DNA of 64,000 nucleotides from Myripristis murdjan (lineage: Eukaryota; Chordata; Actinopteri; Holocentriformes; Holocentridae), in the NCBI RefSeq assembly GCF_902150065.1, contig NC_043989.1, positions 22,449,667 to 22,513,666 of the forward strand. The letters run 5' to 3'. The notes under the pieces were generated by a model, which worked only from the letters and a program-made list of their open reading frames with translations, had not been told where the DNA came from and ran no database searches. The position numbers were made by a program, and so were the translations under genes. Below, piece by piece: positions 24,814-35,301 of the stretch; position 1 is the stretch's first letter; each line of letters begins with the position of its first letter.

Positions 24814-26027
24814 GTAGGAAGAAACATCCTTTTTTGATTAGTGTTTTCACATCTAAAATAACGCGAAATGAATGTGAAATGAAATATACACATCTATATT
24901 CTGCTGTCTGGTATGGTATTACACCCAGACACTTCCCACATTTGACACAATTAATCATTAAAATAATGAACGAGACAAACGTGATTTTTTTTTTTTTCAT
25001 TTTGGCCGTTGGAGTCGCAAGATTGATTGCACTTGGAATGACCGGCTGTTGCTAAGTTTCACTTGCCTATTAGAAATCTATTTTTGTGTACTTTCAGGAG
25101 TATTAGAGTTCTTTATATCTACTTGGACTTCCAAACGCTTCAAGGAAACGTTTTTTCTTTGTCATTTTTCAATGCGTAATGTTGATCGAGCTTAGTTGTA
25201 TAATTACAGCAATTGTCGCAAAAGCGTACACATTGAAATGGTAGCGAGTTCACATTAGTGTTGTGCAGCTGGATAGGTTGAATGGAATTATCCCTTGCTT
25301 ATTCATGTGTGTGAATTATACACTTCCCACCTCTTGCATGTCGTACACTTGGATACAGCATTAGTTAATTTCTGTTGTGTTCTTTTTCATGTTCATCAGA
25401 TGGGAATTCAGCTGTTATTTTTTTTTCTTCAGTTAAGTTGATAATATTATGAACAATACTTCATTCAGTTCTTTTTCATCTGTATTGTATATAGTACTAT
25501 ATAGGCTGAACGACACCGCACCATGTCTTAATTTTATTTGTATTGGTTTTATATTGTTTCTTTTCTATTGTTGTTACACGCGCTCTCGTAATGACACTAT
25601 GATAGAAATACGTTCAAACATAAGAAATTCATCTTATGAACACTGTTTGTCAGTTGATTGTGTTCATATGCTGCATCGTTTACCTTGAAGCTGTTATGTT
25701 AATCGCAAATTGTAGAACGCTCAACCGCATCCTTTTTCATTGAATGCCAAGGCAGATGGTCTTCTCTCTCTTATTGAGCGGCTTAGGGACTGGCACTTCT
25801 GAAACTCAAGGCTATTTTAGGAGGCATATCTCTCAGCCTTCCTGATGTGTGTACCGCAAGGATGTGATCGGACTCTGTTCGCTTTGTCTGTAACTGATGA
25901 ACCTGACGCCGCCATAACGTTGCCAACAAAACGGCAAGGCTTATGTCAGGGCAACCCAGGGCAATAATAAGCGCACACATTTTTAACCACGGACCAATAG
26001 CAATTTATTCTTTTGGATGACATCGCA

Positions 26028-26062
<35 letters not shown>

Positions 26063-26091
26063 GCAGTTGAAGATAAATCAGTGACACCGAT

Positions 26092-26112
26092 TTCTCTGTT
26101 GGTGGTGCTGAC
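26092..26112 (-). promoter_or_regulatory. RE1-like site, exon 7
   Basis: CTCTGTTGGTGGTGCTGAC on the + strand: good GGTGCTGA half, altered centre (15 of 21 by hand). It is positional kin of the exon 5 site at 17030 and lies about 320 bp before the CSE. Confidence 0.45.
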
Positions 26113-26430
26113 ATTTTTTTTTTTTTTTTTTTTGTCACAGTTGAGCTTTGACGTTTGAAATTGTTCATGATGTAATCCACCACATATCCAATTTTAAAAT
26201 ACGTACCAGGACAAATTGGGTCTTTCTGTCGTGTTTAGCTGTTTAAAGCTTGAATGACATCTTGAAATTGTCACAGGGTTTTAAATTGTTAAAACATTTT
26301 ACGGCACATAGTCCACATGGAAATGAGAGAAGGTAATTTAGGACAAGATAACAAGCCTGTGTTAATAATAAAATATTTCTTTATATATTTTATGCAAGCT
26401 GAGCACATGTGTAAAGACAATAAACGACTC

Positions 26431-26483
26431 ATGGTGTCGCCGTTGACCAGCAAAGCAAAGGCACACATCTCCACCCACCACCA
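26431..26483 (+). promoter_or_regulatory. Protocadherin promoter CSE (CGCC variant), exon 7
   Basis: ATGGTGTCGCCGTTGACCAG, then CACATCTCCACCCACC. It lies about 200 bp before the chosen ATG. Confidence 0.8.
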
Positions 26484-26637
26484 CTGCCTTGTATTCGATC
26501 GTTATTTGTATGTCAGAAAATCCACAAATACGTTTCCACCACTCGTGTGTACAATTTGGGATTATTTACGTTCAACTGAATTTTCATATTTTTCTGTGAT
26601 CGTTTGTAGGCTACAAAGTGTGGAGGTTTTTTGTCTC

Positions 26638-29019
26638 ATGATGGCAGCCAAATGGTTTTCAGTGCAAGGCCAGAAATTAGGCTTTGCTTTCTTCATGCTA
26701 CTGCAGCACTTTGTTCGTGGAGATCTGAGTTATTCTATTCCAGAGGAGATGAAACGCCAAGCTGTTATTGGAAACATTGCCAAGGATCTTGGTCTTGAGC
26801 TGAGTGAACTATCTTCTCGAAAGGTCCGCATTGATTCTGAGGGGACTCGCAAACGGTATTGTGACATAAATTTGAGTACCGGGGATTTGATTGTATCAGA
26901 GAGAATCGACAGAGACAGTCTTTGTGGCAAAAAAGGGTCCTGTGTTTTAAAAGTGGATCTTGTGTTGGAAAATCCTTTAGAGCTTCAACGTATTACTCTT
27001 CATATTCAGGATGTAAATGACAACTCACCGCAATTCATGGATGAATTGATAGAAATAGAAATAAGGGAGTCGGCAGAGAAGGACAATCGTTTCTCAATAG
27101 AGGAGGCTCACGACGCAGATATCGGTCAAAATTCTGTCCAAAGGTATGACCTGCAAAAAAATGAAAATTTTATCCTTGCGGTTGACAGCAGCAAGGTTGA
27201 ACTTGTGCTGGAGAATAAACTTGATCGAGAGAGACAAAATGAGATAAACTTGCTTCTTACAGCTTTGGATGGTGGCACACCTCAGAGATCAGGTACTCTC
27301 GCCATACATGTTACTGTCCTAGATGCTAATGATAACGCTCCAGTGTTTAGCCAGACAGTTTACAAGGTTAGTGTGCCTGAAAACTCTCCTCTGGATACTG
27401 TAGTTGTTACAGTGAGTGCCACTGATGCAGATGAGGGTGTGAATGGAGAAGTGACATATGATTTCGGGCATGTTTCAGAGGAGGATGCAAAAATATTTTC
27501 TATTGACCCGAAAACGGGACAAATTACAGTCATCGGAGAGACTGACTTTGAAGAAGTGACTTCATTTGAAATGAGAGTGAAAGCCAAAGATGGTTTGGGA
27601 CTAACCTCATACGCTAAAGTTGTAATAGATGTTACCGATGTGAATGACAACGCCCCGGTGATATATCTAAAATCACTGACCAATCCCATTCCAGAGAACG
27701 TGTCACCGGGCACAGAGATGGGCATCATTAACGTGCATGATCGCGACTCTGAGAGTAACCGACAGGTCCGCTGCTCCATTCAGCAAAACGTCCCTTTCAA
27801 GTTGGTTCCTTCAGTCAAAAATTACTATTCTCTGGTAACTACGGGCCACCTGGACCGCGAACTATTATCTGATTATAACATTACAATCACTGCTGCTGAC
27901 GAGGGCTCTCCTTCTCTGTCCTCCTCTAAAATTGTTCAGTTATCTGTAGCTGACGTCAACGACAACCCACCTGTGTTTGAGGAACAGTCCTACAGCGCCT
28001 ATGTGACTGAAAATAACAAACCTGGCTCCACTTTGTGTTCTGTTACTGCTCGAGACCCAGACTGGAGACAAAACGGCACAGTGATTTATTCTCTTTTACC
28101 TGGTGAGGTGAACGGGGCCCCGGTGTCCTCCTATCTCTCAGTTAATGGAGACACTGGGGTGATCCACGCTGTGAGGTCATTTGATTATGAACAGTTCAGA
28201 AGCTTTAAAGTCTGGGTGATGGCCAGAGACAACGGTTCTCCTCCGCTCAGCAGCAACGTGACCGTCAGTGTCTTCATAACGGATGTGAATGACAACTCTC
28301 CTCAGATACTGTACCCCGCCCCGGAGGGCAGCTCGTTCATGACCGAGCTGGTGCCCAAAGCTGCACACGGAAGCTCTCTGGTGTCCAAGGTTATAGCGGT
28401 GGACGCGGACTCCGGCCAGAACGCCTGGCTGTCCTATCATATAGTCAAATCCACTGATCCCGGACTTTTCACTATTGGTGTCCACAGCGGAGAGATCAGG
28501 ACACAGCGGGACATTTCTGAATCTGACAGCATGAAACAGAATCTCATTGTGGCAGTGAAAGATAACGGGCAGCCCTCTCTCTCTGCCACCTGTTCCATGT
28601 ATTTACTTATTTCTGACAACTTGGCTGAGGTGCCAGAACTGAAGGATATGTCTTATGATGAAAGCAATTCAAAGTTGACCTCTTATCTTATCGTCGCACT
28701 GGTGTCTGTGTCCACATTCTTCCTGACCTTCATTATTATCATCCTGGTTTTGAAGTTTTGTCGCAGGAGAAAGCCCAGACTGTTGTTTGACGGAGCGGTC
28801 ACCATCCCCAGCGCGTATTTCCCTCCCAATTATGCAGAGGTTGACGGCACAGGAACCTTACGCAGCACCTACAATTATGACGCTTACTTGACAACGGGTT
28901 CTAGAACCAGTGACTTCAAGTTCGTGACTTCTTACAATGACAGCACACTGCCTGCTGACCAGACATTAAGGAAATGTCCAACAGACTTTTCTGATGACTT
29001 TGGAGACCATTCTCCAGAG
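26638..29019 (+). CDS. pcdhg: Clustered protocadherin gamma-type variable exon 7
   Basis: Encodes 794 residues from the ATG pair at 26638/26641 ([11 protein letters not shown]...HFVRG). The frame is open a further 107 codons upstream, but that part covers the CSE and has no signal peptide, so the internal start is used. EC1-EC3 are very close to exon 6. Distinct changes: EC4 has [14 protein letters not shown] where others have [16 protein letters not shown]5 has FKVWVMARD (Trp for Gln); EC6 has AAHGSSLV; the membrane exit is [10 protein letters not shown]; the tail has YFPPNY and an extra Cys (RKCPTDF). The exon ends in phase 0 at GAG|GTAGGA. Confidence 0.95.
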
Positions 29020-29205
29020 GTAGGAAGAAACAATCATCCATGTTTATACATCACGACGTAACGTTAACGAATAGTAATCATATGTTTGGTGATAAACGAG
29101 ATCTTTATTTTATATAGATTGTAATGATTTTCATTCGATATTTTCATCCAGTATTTTTTTCCCATTAATTTCCAATTAATTTAATCAGTTCATTTAATCT
29201 CATCT

Positions 29206-29332
<127 letters not shown>

Positions 29333-29720
29333 GTCTTTGACACTGACAAGTCGGTTTCCTATCAGATTCAAAGTGATAAGGCTTGAAGGCTCGGACAGAT
29401 TAGGTGCTGTAGCCCTACCTAGAGAGGGTGGGGGTGTTCAGTTTCTTCATGATTGTTGGATTACGGATATGCTTTCCTATCACTAGGTTTACTGTCACTG
29501 TCTGGAAGTTTGCTCAGGAATAAAATCGAGCTTTCATCTTTCTCCCACATTTTCCGTCTTCCAGCCAATTCATGGCCCCACCGTGAAGTTTAACCAAATA
29601 GTTGAGTATTCAGTAATGTGTCATGGACTGTTTTTCTGTACGGAATACGACCACCGCTTTTATTAGAGATCTTAAAAAATGAAATTAATTTCCATGTTTC
29701 CTATGGACTTTATGGGAACC

Positions 29721-29725
<5 letters not shown>

Positions 29726-29801
<76 letters not shown>

Positions 29802-29821
29802 TTCATACTCACTCACACACA

Positions 29822-29853
<32 letters not shown>

Positions 29854-29858
29854 CAGAC
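29726..29858. repeat. (CT)n and (CACG)n microsatellites
   Basis: About 70 bp of CT, a short unique gap, then CA and GCAC repeats ending near 29858. It lies about 180 bp before the exon 8 CSE. Confidence 0.95.
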
Positions 29859-30033
29859 AGACACGTACAATTCTTGAAAGTGAAGTGCGGTTTATGTCTT
29901 TTTTCCTCTCTCTATCGGGACAGTATGCTGCAGTACATAATCCATTTTCTGTTGTGATTAGTCCACGTTTTAAGCGTGTAGGCTCTTTCATGCGGTGTGC
30001 TCTGCACAGGGACTGTGCTGTTCCTAAAAGGTA

Positions 30034-30060
30034 CTCACGATGTCGCTATGCACCAGCTTT
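30034..30060 (+). promoter_or_regulatory. Protocadherin promoter CSE, exon 8
   Basis: CTCACGATGTCGCTATGCACCAG has the CGCT core at 30043-30046 with a diverged downstream half (ATGCACC for TTGACC). It lies 208 bp before the ATG. Confidence 0.75.
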
Positions 30061-30250
30061 AATAGAACGTGAACTGTTATCCATCCAGTGGTAAGCAATA
30101 TGCTGTGCTTTTCAGTGCTGCAGTCGAAGGGAGGCAGCTAGGCTACATTAAATTGTGATTATTTTGTTGTCCTTTAAATCATTAAACATATTCGGCTATC
30201 TGTGGCCTACATTCAAGAAGAAACTTCTGCGGGATCACATCGTCGGAACA

Positions 30251-32629
30251 ATGTCGGATATGAGAAAATCCACATTACAAGGCTGTTCCGTTGCAATACT
30301 CATTGTTTTGCATTTCGCTCTTGGAGATGTGAGCTATTCTTTTCCGGAGGAAATTGAACGCGGATCTTTGATTGGAAATATTGCCAAAGATTTGGGTCTT
30401 GACGCAAGCAAACTACCATCTCGAAAGGCCCGAATTGACACCGATGAGAGCGACAAACTTTACTGTGACATAAACCTCAGTAACGGGGATTTGATTGTTG
30501 CCGAAAGAATCGACAGAGAGGCCCTTTGTGGCGACAAACCATCGTGTGTTATAAAACAAGAGCTCATGCTCGAGAATCCGTTGGAGTTACATCGCATCAG
30601 TCTACATGTCCAGGATATCAATGATAACTCCCCACAATTTAACGCGGAACTGATCGATATAGAAATTAGGGAATCAGCTGTAAAAGGTGCTCGTTTCCCA
30701 ATAGAAGAAGCACATGACGCAGATATAGGCAAGTATTCAGTTCAGAGATACAACCTACAAAGGAATGATAATTTTGCTCTGGGCGTTGAAAGTAATTCCG
30801 TGGAGCTTGTCCTCGATAAAGAACTTGATCGTGAAAAATTACAGGATATTAATTTAATTCTAACAGCTCTGGATGGTGGTTCTCCCCAGAGGTCAGGTAC
30901 TGTACTCATTCATGTCACTGTACTGGATGCTAATGATAACATCCCAGTGTTTAGCGAGGCCATTTATAAAGCCAGTCTACCTGAAAACTCTCCTTTAGAT
31001 ACTGTCGTGGTTACTGTGAGTGCTACTGATGCAGACGAGGGAGTGAATGGGGCCGTTACATATGATTTTGGACACATTTCAGAGGATGTAAAGACAACAT
31101 TTATCATTGATCACAAAACAGGTGATATAAAATTAATTGACGCTGTTGATTTTGAAACAGCATCATCATTTGAACTGCGTGTCAAAGCCAAGGATGGTCT
31201 CGGGTTAACCTCATATGCTAAAGTGAATATAGAGATAACTGATGTTAATGACAATCCTCCAGTGATCAATCTGAAATCTCTGACCATTCCCATACCAGAG
31301 AACGTGTCACCTGATACAGAGGTGGGCATCATTAGCGTGCAGGATAGAGACTCTGGAAAAAATCGACAGGTCCGCTGCTCTATTCAGCAAAACGTCCCCT
31401 TTAATTTGGTTCCATCCATTAAAAACTATTATTCTCTTGTGACCACGGACCGACTAGACCGCGAATTAGTGTCTGATTACAACGTTTCAATTACTGCTAC
31501 AGACGAGGGCTCTCCTCCTCTGTCCTCTTCTAAAACTTTTCAGTTATCTGTAGCTGACGTCAACGACAACTCACCTGTGTTTGAGGAACAGTCCTACAGC
31601 GCCTATGTGACTGAAAATAACAAACCCGGCTCCACTTTATGTTCTCTTACTGCTCGAGACCCAGACTGGAGACAAAACGGCACTGTGATTTATTCTCTTT
31701 TACCTGGTGAGGTGAACGGGGCCCCGGTGTCCTCCTATCTGTCAGTTAACGGAGACACTGGGGTGATCCATGCTGTGAAGTCGTTTGATTATGAACAGTT
31801 CAGAAGCTTTAAAGTCCACGTAATGGCCAGAGACAACGGTTCTCCTCCGCTCAGCAGCAACGTGACCGTCAGTGTCTTCATAACGGATGTGAATGACAAC
31901 TCTCCTCAGATACTGTACCCCGCCCCGGAGGGCAGCTCGTTCATGACCGAGCTGGTGCCCAAAGCTGCACACGGAGGCTCTCTTGTGTCCAAGGTGATAG
32001 CTGTGGACGCGGACTCCGGCCAGAACGCCTGGCTGTCCTATCATATAGTCAAATCCACTGATCCGGGACTTTTCACTATTGGTGTCCACAGCGGAGAGAT
32101 CAGGACACAGCGGGACATTTCTGAATCTGACAGCATGAAACAAAACCTCATTGTGGCAGTGAAAGATAACGGGCAGCCCTCTCTCTCTGCCACCTGTTCC
32201 ATGTATTTACTTATTTCTGACAACTTGGCTGAAGTGCCAGAGCTTAAGGATATGTCTTATGATGAAAGCAATTCCAAAGTGACCTCTTATCTTATCATCG
32301 CACTGGTTTCTGTTTCCACCATTTTCCTGACCTTCATTATTATCATCTTGGGTTTGAAGTTTTGTCGCAGGAGGAAGCCCAGACTGTTGTTTGACGGAGC
32401 AGTCACCATCCCCAGCGCATATCTCCCTCCCAATTACGCAGAGGTTGACGGCACAGGAACTTTACGTAGCACTTACAATTATGACACTTACTTGACAACG
32501 GGCTCTAGAACCAGTGACTTTAAGTTCTTGACATCCTACAATGACAACACGCTGCCTGTTGACCAGACGCTGAGAAAAAGTCCAGCAGACTTTGTTGATG
32601 CATTTGAAGACTCTGAGGGATCATCCCAG
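30251..32629 (+). CDS. pcdhg: Clustered protocadherin gamma-type variable exon 8
   Basis: Encodes 793 residues, the shortest copy: signal peptide about 1-25 ([11 protein letters not shown]...HFALG), EC1-EC6, membrane helix about 679-703, and a tail with PPNY. The open frame upstream of 30251 lacks an [11 protein letters not shown] at 30260 is an alternative start. EC1-EC3 are distinct from all other exons (EC1 CGDKPSC loop; EC3 [12 protein letters not shown]). EC4 begins [19 protein letters not shown], so it differs slightly from the shared sequence. It is the only exon ending in Gln: CAG|GTAGGG. The frame stops 3 codons into the intron. Confidence 0.95.
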
Positions 32630-33786
32630 GTAGGGTTGTAGTTGCTATATCATTTTATTAATGACATGAAACGAATCGTTTATCTTGTCAGTCCAGGAAA
32701 CCTATGTCTGTAGTTTGTCCACAGAAACTTCATTCACCTTAAGATGGAATCGTGTCATCACCCTCACATTTGTTTTCTGTCAGCAATGTACGAGCAAGAT
32801 TTTTTTTTTTAACATAACAAATACAAAACGATGTGGACATGCATTTTTCGGTGTTGTAGAAGCGGGATAAACGTATTGGTTTGCATATCCTGTTTTTTCC
32901 CCTGTACTAGAAGCTGCACGTTGCTCAAGCTTCATTGTGCGCTAAATTTAGATCTGGTAGATCTGCAACTTTAATCTTTAATTTAGTTTTTTTTTATGGT
33001 CATACTTTTTTGGCATTGTCATATGTTCACATTCGTCTTCCTTTTAAATCACAGCTTGTCAAATGATAGCCAGCTTATAATTTTGTCAAAAATAGAGTGG
33101 TATTAAAATGTAATGTTTGCGATAGTGTCTGGAGTAGGCTTCTTGGTTAAAATTTCAAATGCGATCGTGGTTATTGTATGGTTGAAGGTGATGCAAATGT
33201 CATGGTTAGGGTTGCATTGTCTGTAGAGGGGCACAACATTTAAAGAAGACCTATCTTTCTGCACCGTAAGACTTAACCTGGTTCGGTCTCTTTAACTGTT
33301 CATTAATTACTTTTTCAACCTGATTTTCAGCTATATGCTGACCAGTAACTCAGAAGGTTATCCAAATCACACGTTTTTATGCGTTTCCAGGCATGCCTTA
33401 AAACGTTGTTTGTCAGAGTAGGCTACTTTATTACACCTCATATTATTTTCCTTCTTGACATCCCAAGCGGTCGTCTCTATATTGTCTGACTAATACCAGC
33501 TTACATAGAATGTAGTTTTGACAAACTAGCCACTTTTAACTTTTTTTTTCTACTTTGTGATTGGGGAATAATTTATTGAATCACACCATATCACATCGTT
33601 GGTACTCATGGACAGTCTCTAACATTTCTCCCTGGAAATACAACCCTTTCTTTCTGCATTCCTTTACAATATGTATAGCTATAATATATTTATCTTAACT
33701 AGATATTACATCCCGGAAAGCTGTAAAAACAAAAGCTGTCAACTAATTTTCCAAGTGTGGCTGTGTAAAGGAGAAGTTTTATTTGT

Positions 33787-33807
33787 GCCTCTGTCCATAT
33801 TACTGAA
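33787..33807 (-). promoter_or_regulatory. Degenerate RE1-like site, exon 9 unit
   Basis: CTCTGTCCATATTACTGAA keeps CTGTCCAT but has a poor second half (15 of 21 by hand). It lies in arm A of the inverted duplication. Confidence 0.4.
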
Positions 33808-34253
33808 CATGGCTGTCAGCCATCGGATATGTTTTGCATTTTAATTGTAGCAGTGGTATTTATACTTCTGTCATCGTGACCTAAGAGTCTGCGGCTTTTC
33901 AGTCCAGCCAAACACTGAGGCACCTGATTTCACTGATTACCAAAACTTGCAGACTCATGGGTCATGATGGCTCGTCATTGAAGACTGCTGTTGGCAATTT
34001 TCATCTTAAAATAGAAGTATAGGCACCTTGTTTCCTTACAATGAAACACATGGTTTATTAAATTTGAGACGAGAATCAACAGCATGTCACAATATTTAAT
34101 TCTGACAGTTTGTATGTTTACACTGATTCCATTCTTCTCAGTAAAGTTTACTGAAAAATCGGAAGCGCCTGTTTTTTTTTTTTTTTTTTTCCAATGATGA
34201 GCCATAGTGATCGATTAAACGAATTAGATCATCCTCTACACACACAAGCCATG

Positions 34254-34274
34254 TTCAGCACCATGGACAGAGAC
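34254..34274 (+). promoter_or_regulatory. RE1/NRSE in opposite orientation, exon 9
   Basis: TTCAGCACCATGGACAGAG on the + strand, 18 of 21 by hand count. It is the only good RE1 of the window in this orientation, because it lies in the inverted arm A'. It is about 800 bp before the exon 9 CSE. Confidence 0.7.
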
Positions 34275-35061
34275 TTGCATAAACCTCTGATTTATACTGC
34301 CACACTTGGAAAATATGTTAACAGTTTTTGGTTTTTGCAGCCTTTAACAATGTAATATCTGGTTAAGACAAATATATAGCTATCCTTTTTTTCTCTCTTT
34401 TTTTTAAAGAAATGTCGTCACAAAGGGTTGTGTTACCAAGGTTTGGGTTAAAGTGTTTCCATAAATACCCGCGATATGACATGGTGTGGTTTAATAAATT
34501 ATTCCCCAGTCACAAAATAGGCAATATGTTAAACGTTGTTAGTTTATTGAAACTGCATTCTATGTAAGCTGGTTTTAAATTTAGCGTTAAACTTGCAGAT
34601 TCATGGGTCACTATGGCTCATCATTGAAGACTGCATCATTGAAGAATCAATAGCATACTCAAATTTTAAATTTTTGACAGTTTGTATGTTTACACTTATT
34701 CCTTTCTTCTCAATAAGGTTTACATAAAAATCGAAAGTGGTCGTTTCTCCTCCCAAAACTGATGCCTTAAAACTGCAACCAATACAAACGTTTAATGTAT
34801 TTGAAGGCATCGGTCATCATTGTCATTGGCCAAAATAAGTGTTTATTACATGCAACATGCAATGCAAATATAAAGAAAATTATTCCTTTTCATTCGGTAA
34901 CCTTTCAACTTCATAGTTCTCAGAAGTTGGAACTGAGTTGAAATATTCAAGTGGCTATTTTTCTATGTTTCTGTTGTAACGGTACATGGCTTTACGTAAT
35001 AAATAAGAGAAAGGTGTTAGGATACTTAAAGAAAGCTTCTACTGTAGTTACCAATAGGGAC

Positions 35062-35085
35062 TCATCGTGTCGCTGTTCACCAGCT
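35062..35085 (+). promoter_or_regulatory. Protocadherin promoter CSE, exon 9
   Basis: TCATCGTGTCGCTGTTCACC with CGCT at 35071-35074, followed near 35153 by a TATA-like cataaaa. The core is about 231 bp before the chosen ATG. Confidence 0.85.
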
Positions 35086-35301
35086 GGACTTCTGTGCAAT
35101 ACATCACCCCTGCTACTGCTTTGTTTTCGAAGCTTGGTCTTTCTCTTGTCGCATAAAACCCTTGGTTGTGGTTTGATCAGCTCTTTTCTTTATCCGCGCT
35201 TGTTACAGATGAAGCTGCTGTTTGGTTACACATCGCTGGATTTTGTAGATTCTCTTATTGTGATATTTAATTGCAAGTTATATTCTTTTTTTTGCCTCAA
35301 G

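Larger units (their letters stand above)
24814..26637. other. Spacer between exons 6 and 7
   Basis: Related to the exon 5-6 spacer. Holds poly-T runs at about 26031-26058 and 26115-26133, an RE1-like site and the exon 7 CSE. An open frame in phase with exon 7 starts at 26317, but nothing supports its use as coding sequence. Confidence 0.7.
33494..34746. repeat. Interleaved inverted and direct duplication
   Basis: Segment A (about 33494-33815) reappears inverted as A' (about 34244-34574): CCAGCTTACATAGAATG pairs with CATTCTATGTAAGCTGG, and the RE1-like sites pair too. Segment B (about 33946-34172) reappears in direct orientation as B' (about 34588-34746), sharing GACAGTTTGTATGTTTACAC. The order is A-B-A'(inverted)-B'. 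The copies are diverged, so this is not recent. Confidence 0.75.
32630..35301. other. Spacer between exons 8 and 9
   Basis: A long AT-rich spacer with a complex duplication (33494-34746), two RE1-like sites in opposite orientation and the exon 9 CSE. An open frame in phase with exon 9 runs from 34951, but it spans the CSE and is not considered coding. Confidence 0.7.

Noticed and set aside
26317-26637. Upstream extension of the exon 7 frame
   Set aside because: It covers the CSE promoter and lacks a signal peptide; the ATG pair at 26638 matches sister exons.
29618-30094. Ser/Leu-rich and Arg/Thr-rich open frames over the CT/CA tracts
   Set aside because: Low-complexity translation of microsatellites, without coding support.
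34951-35301. Upstream extension of the exon 9 frame (117 codons)
   Set aside because: It spans the CSE at about 35070 and has no match in other exons; it is probably chance.
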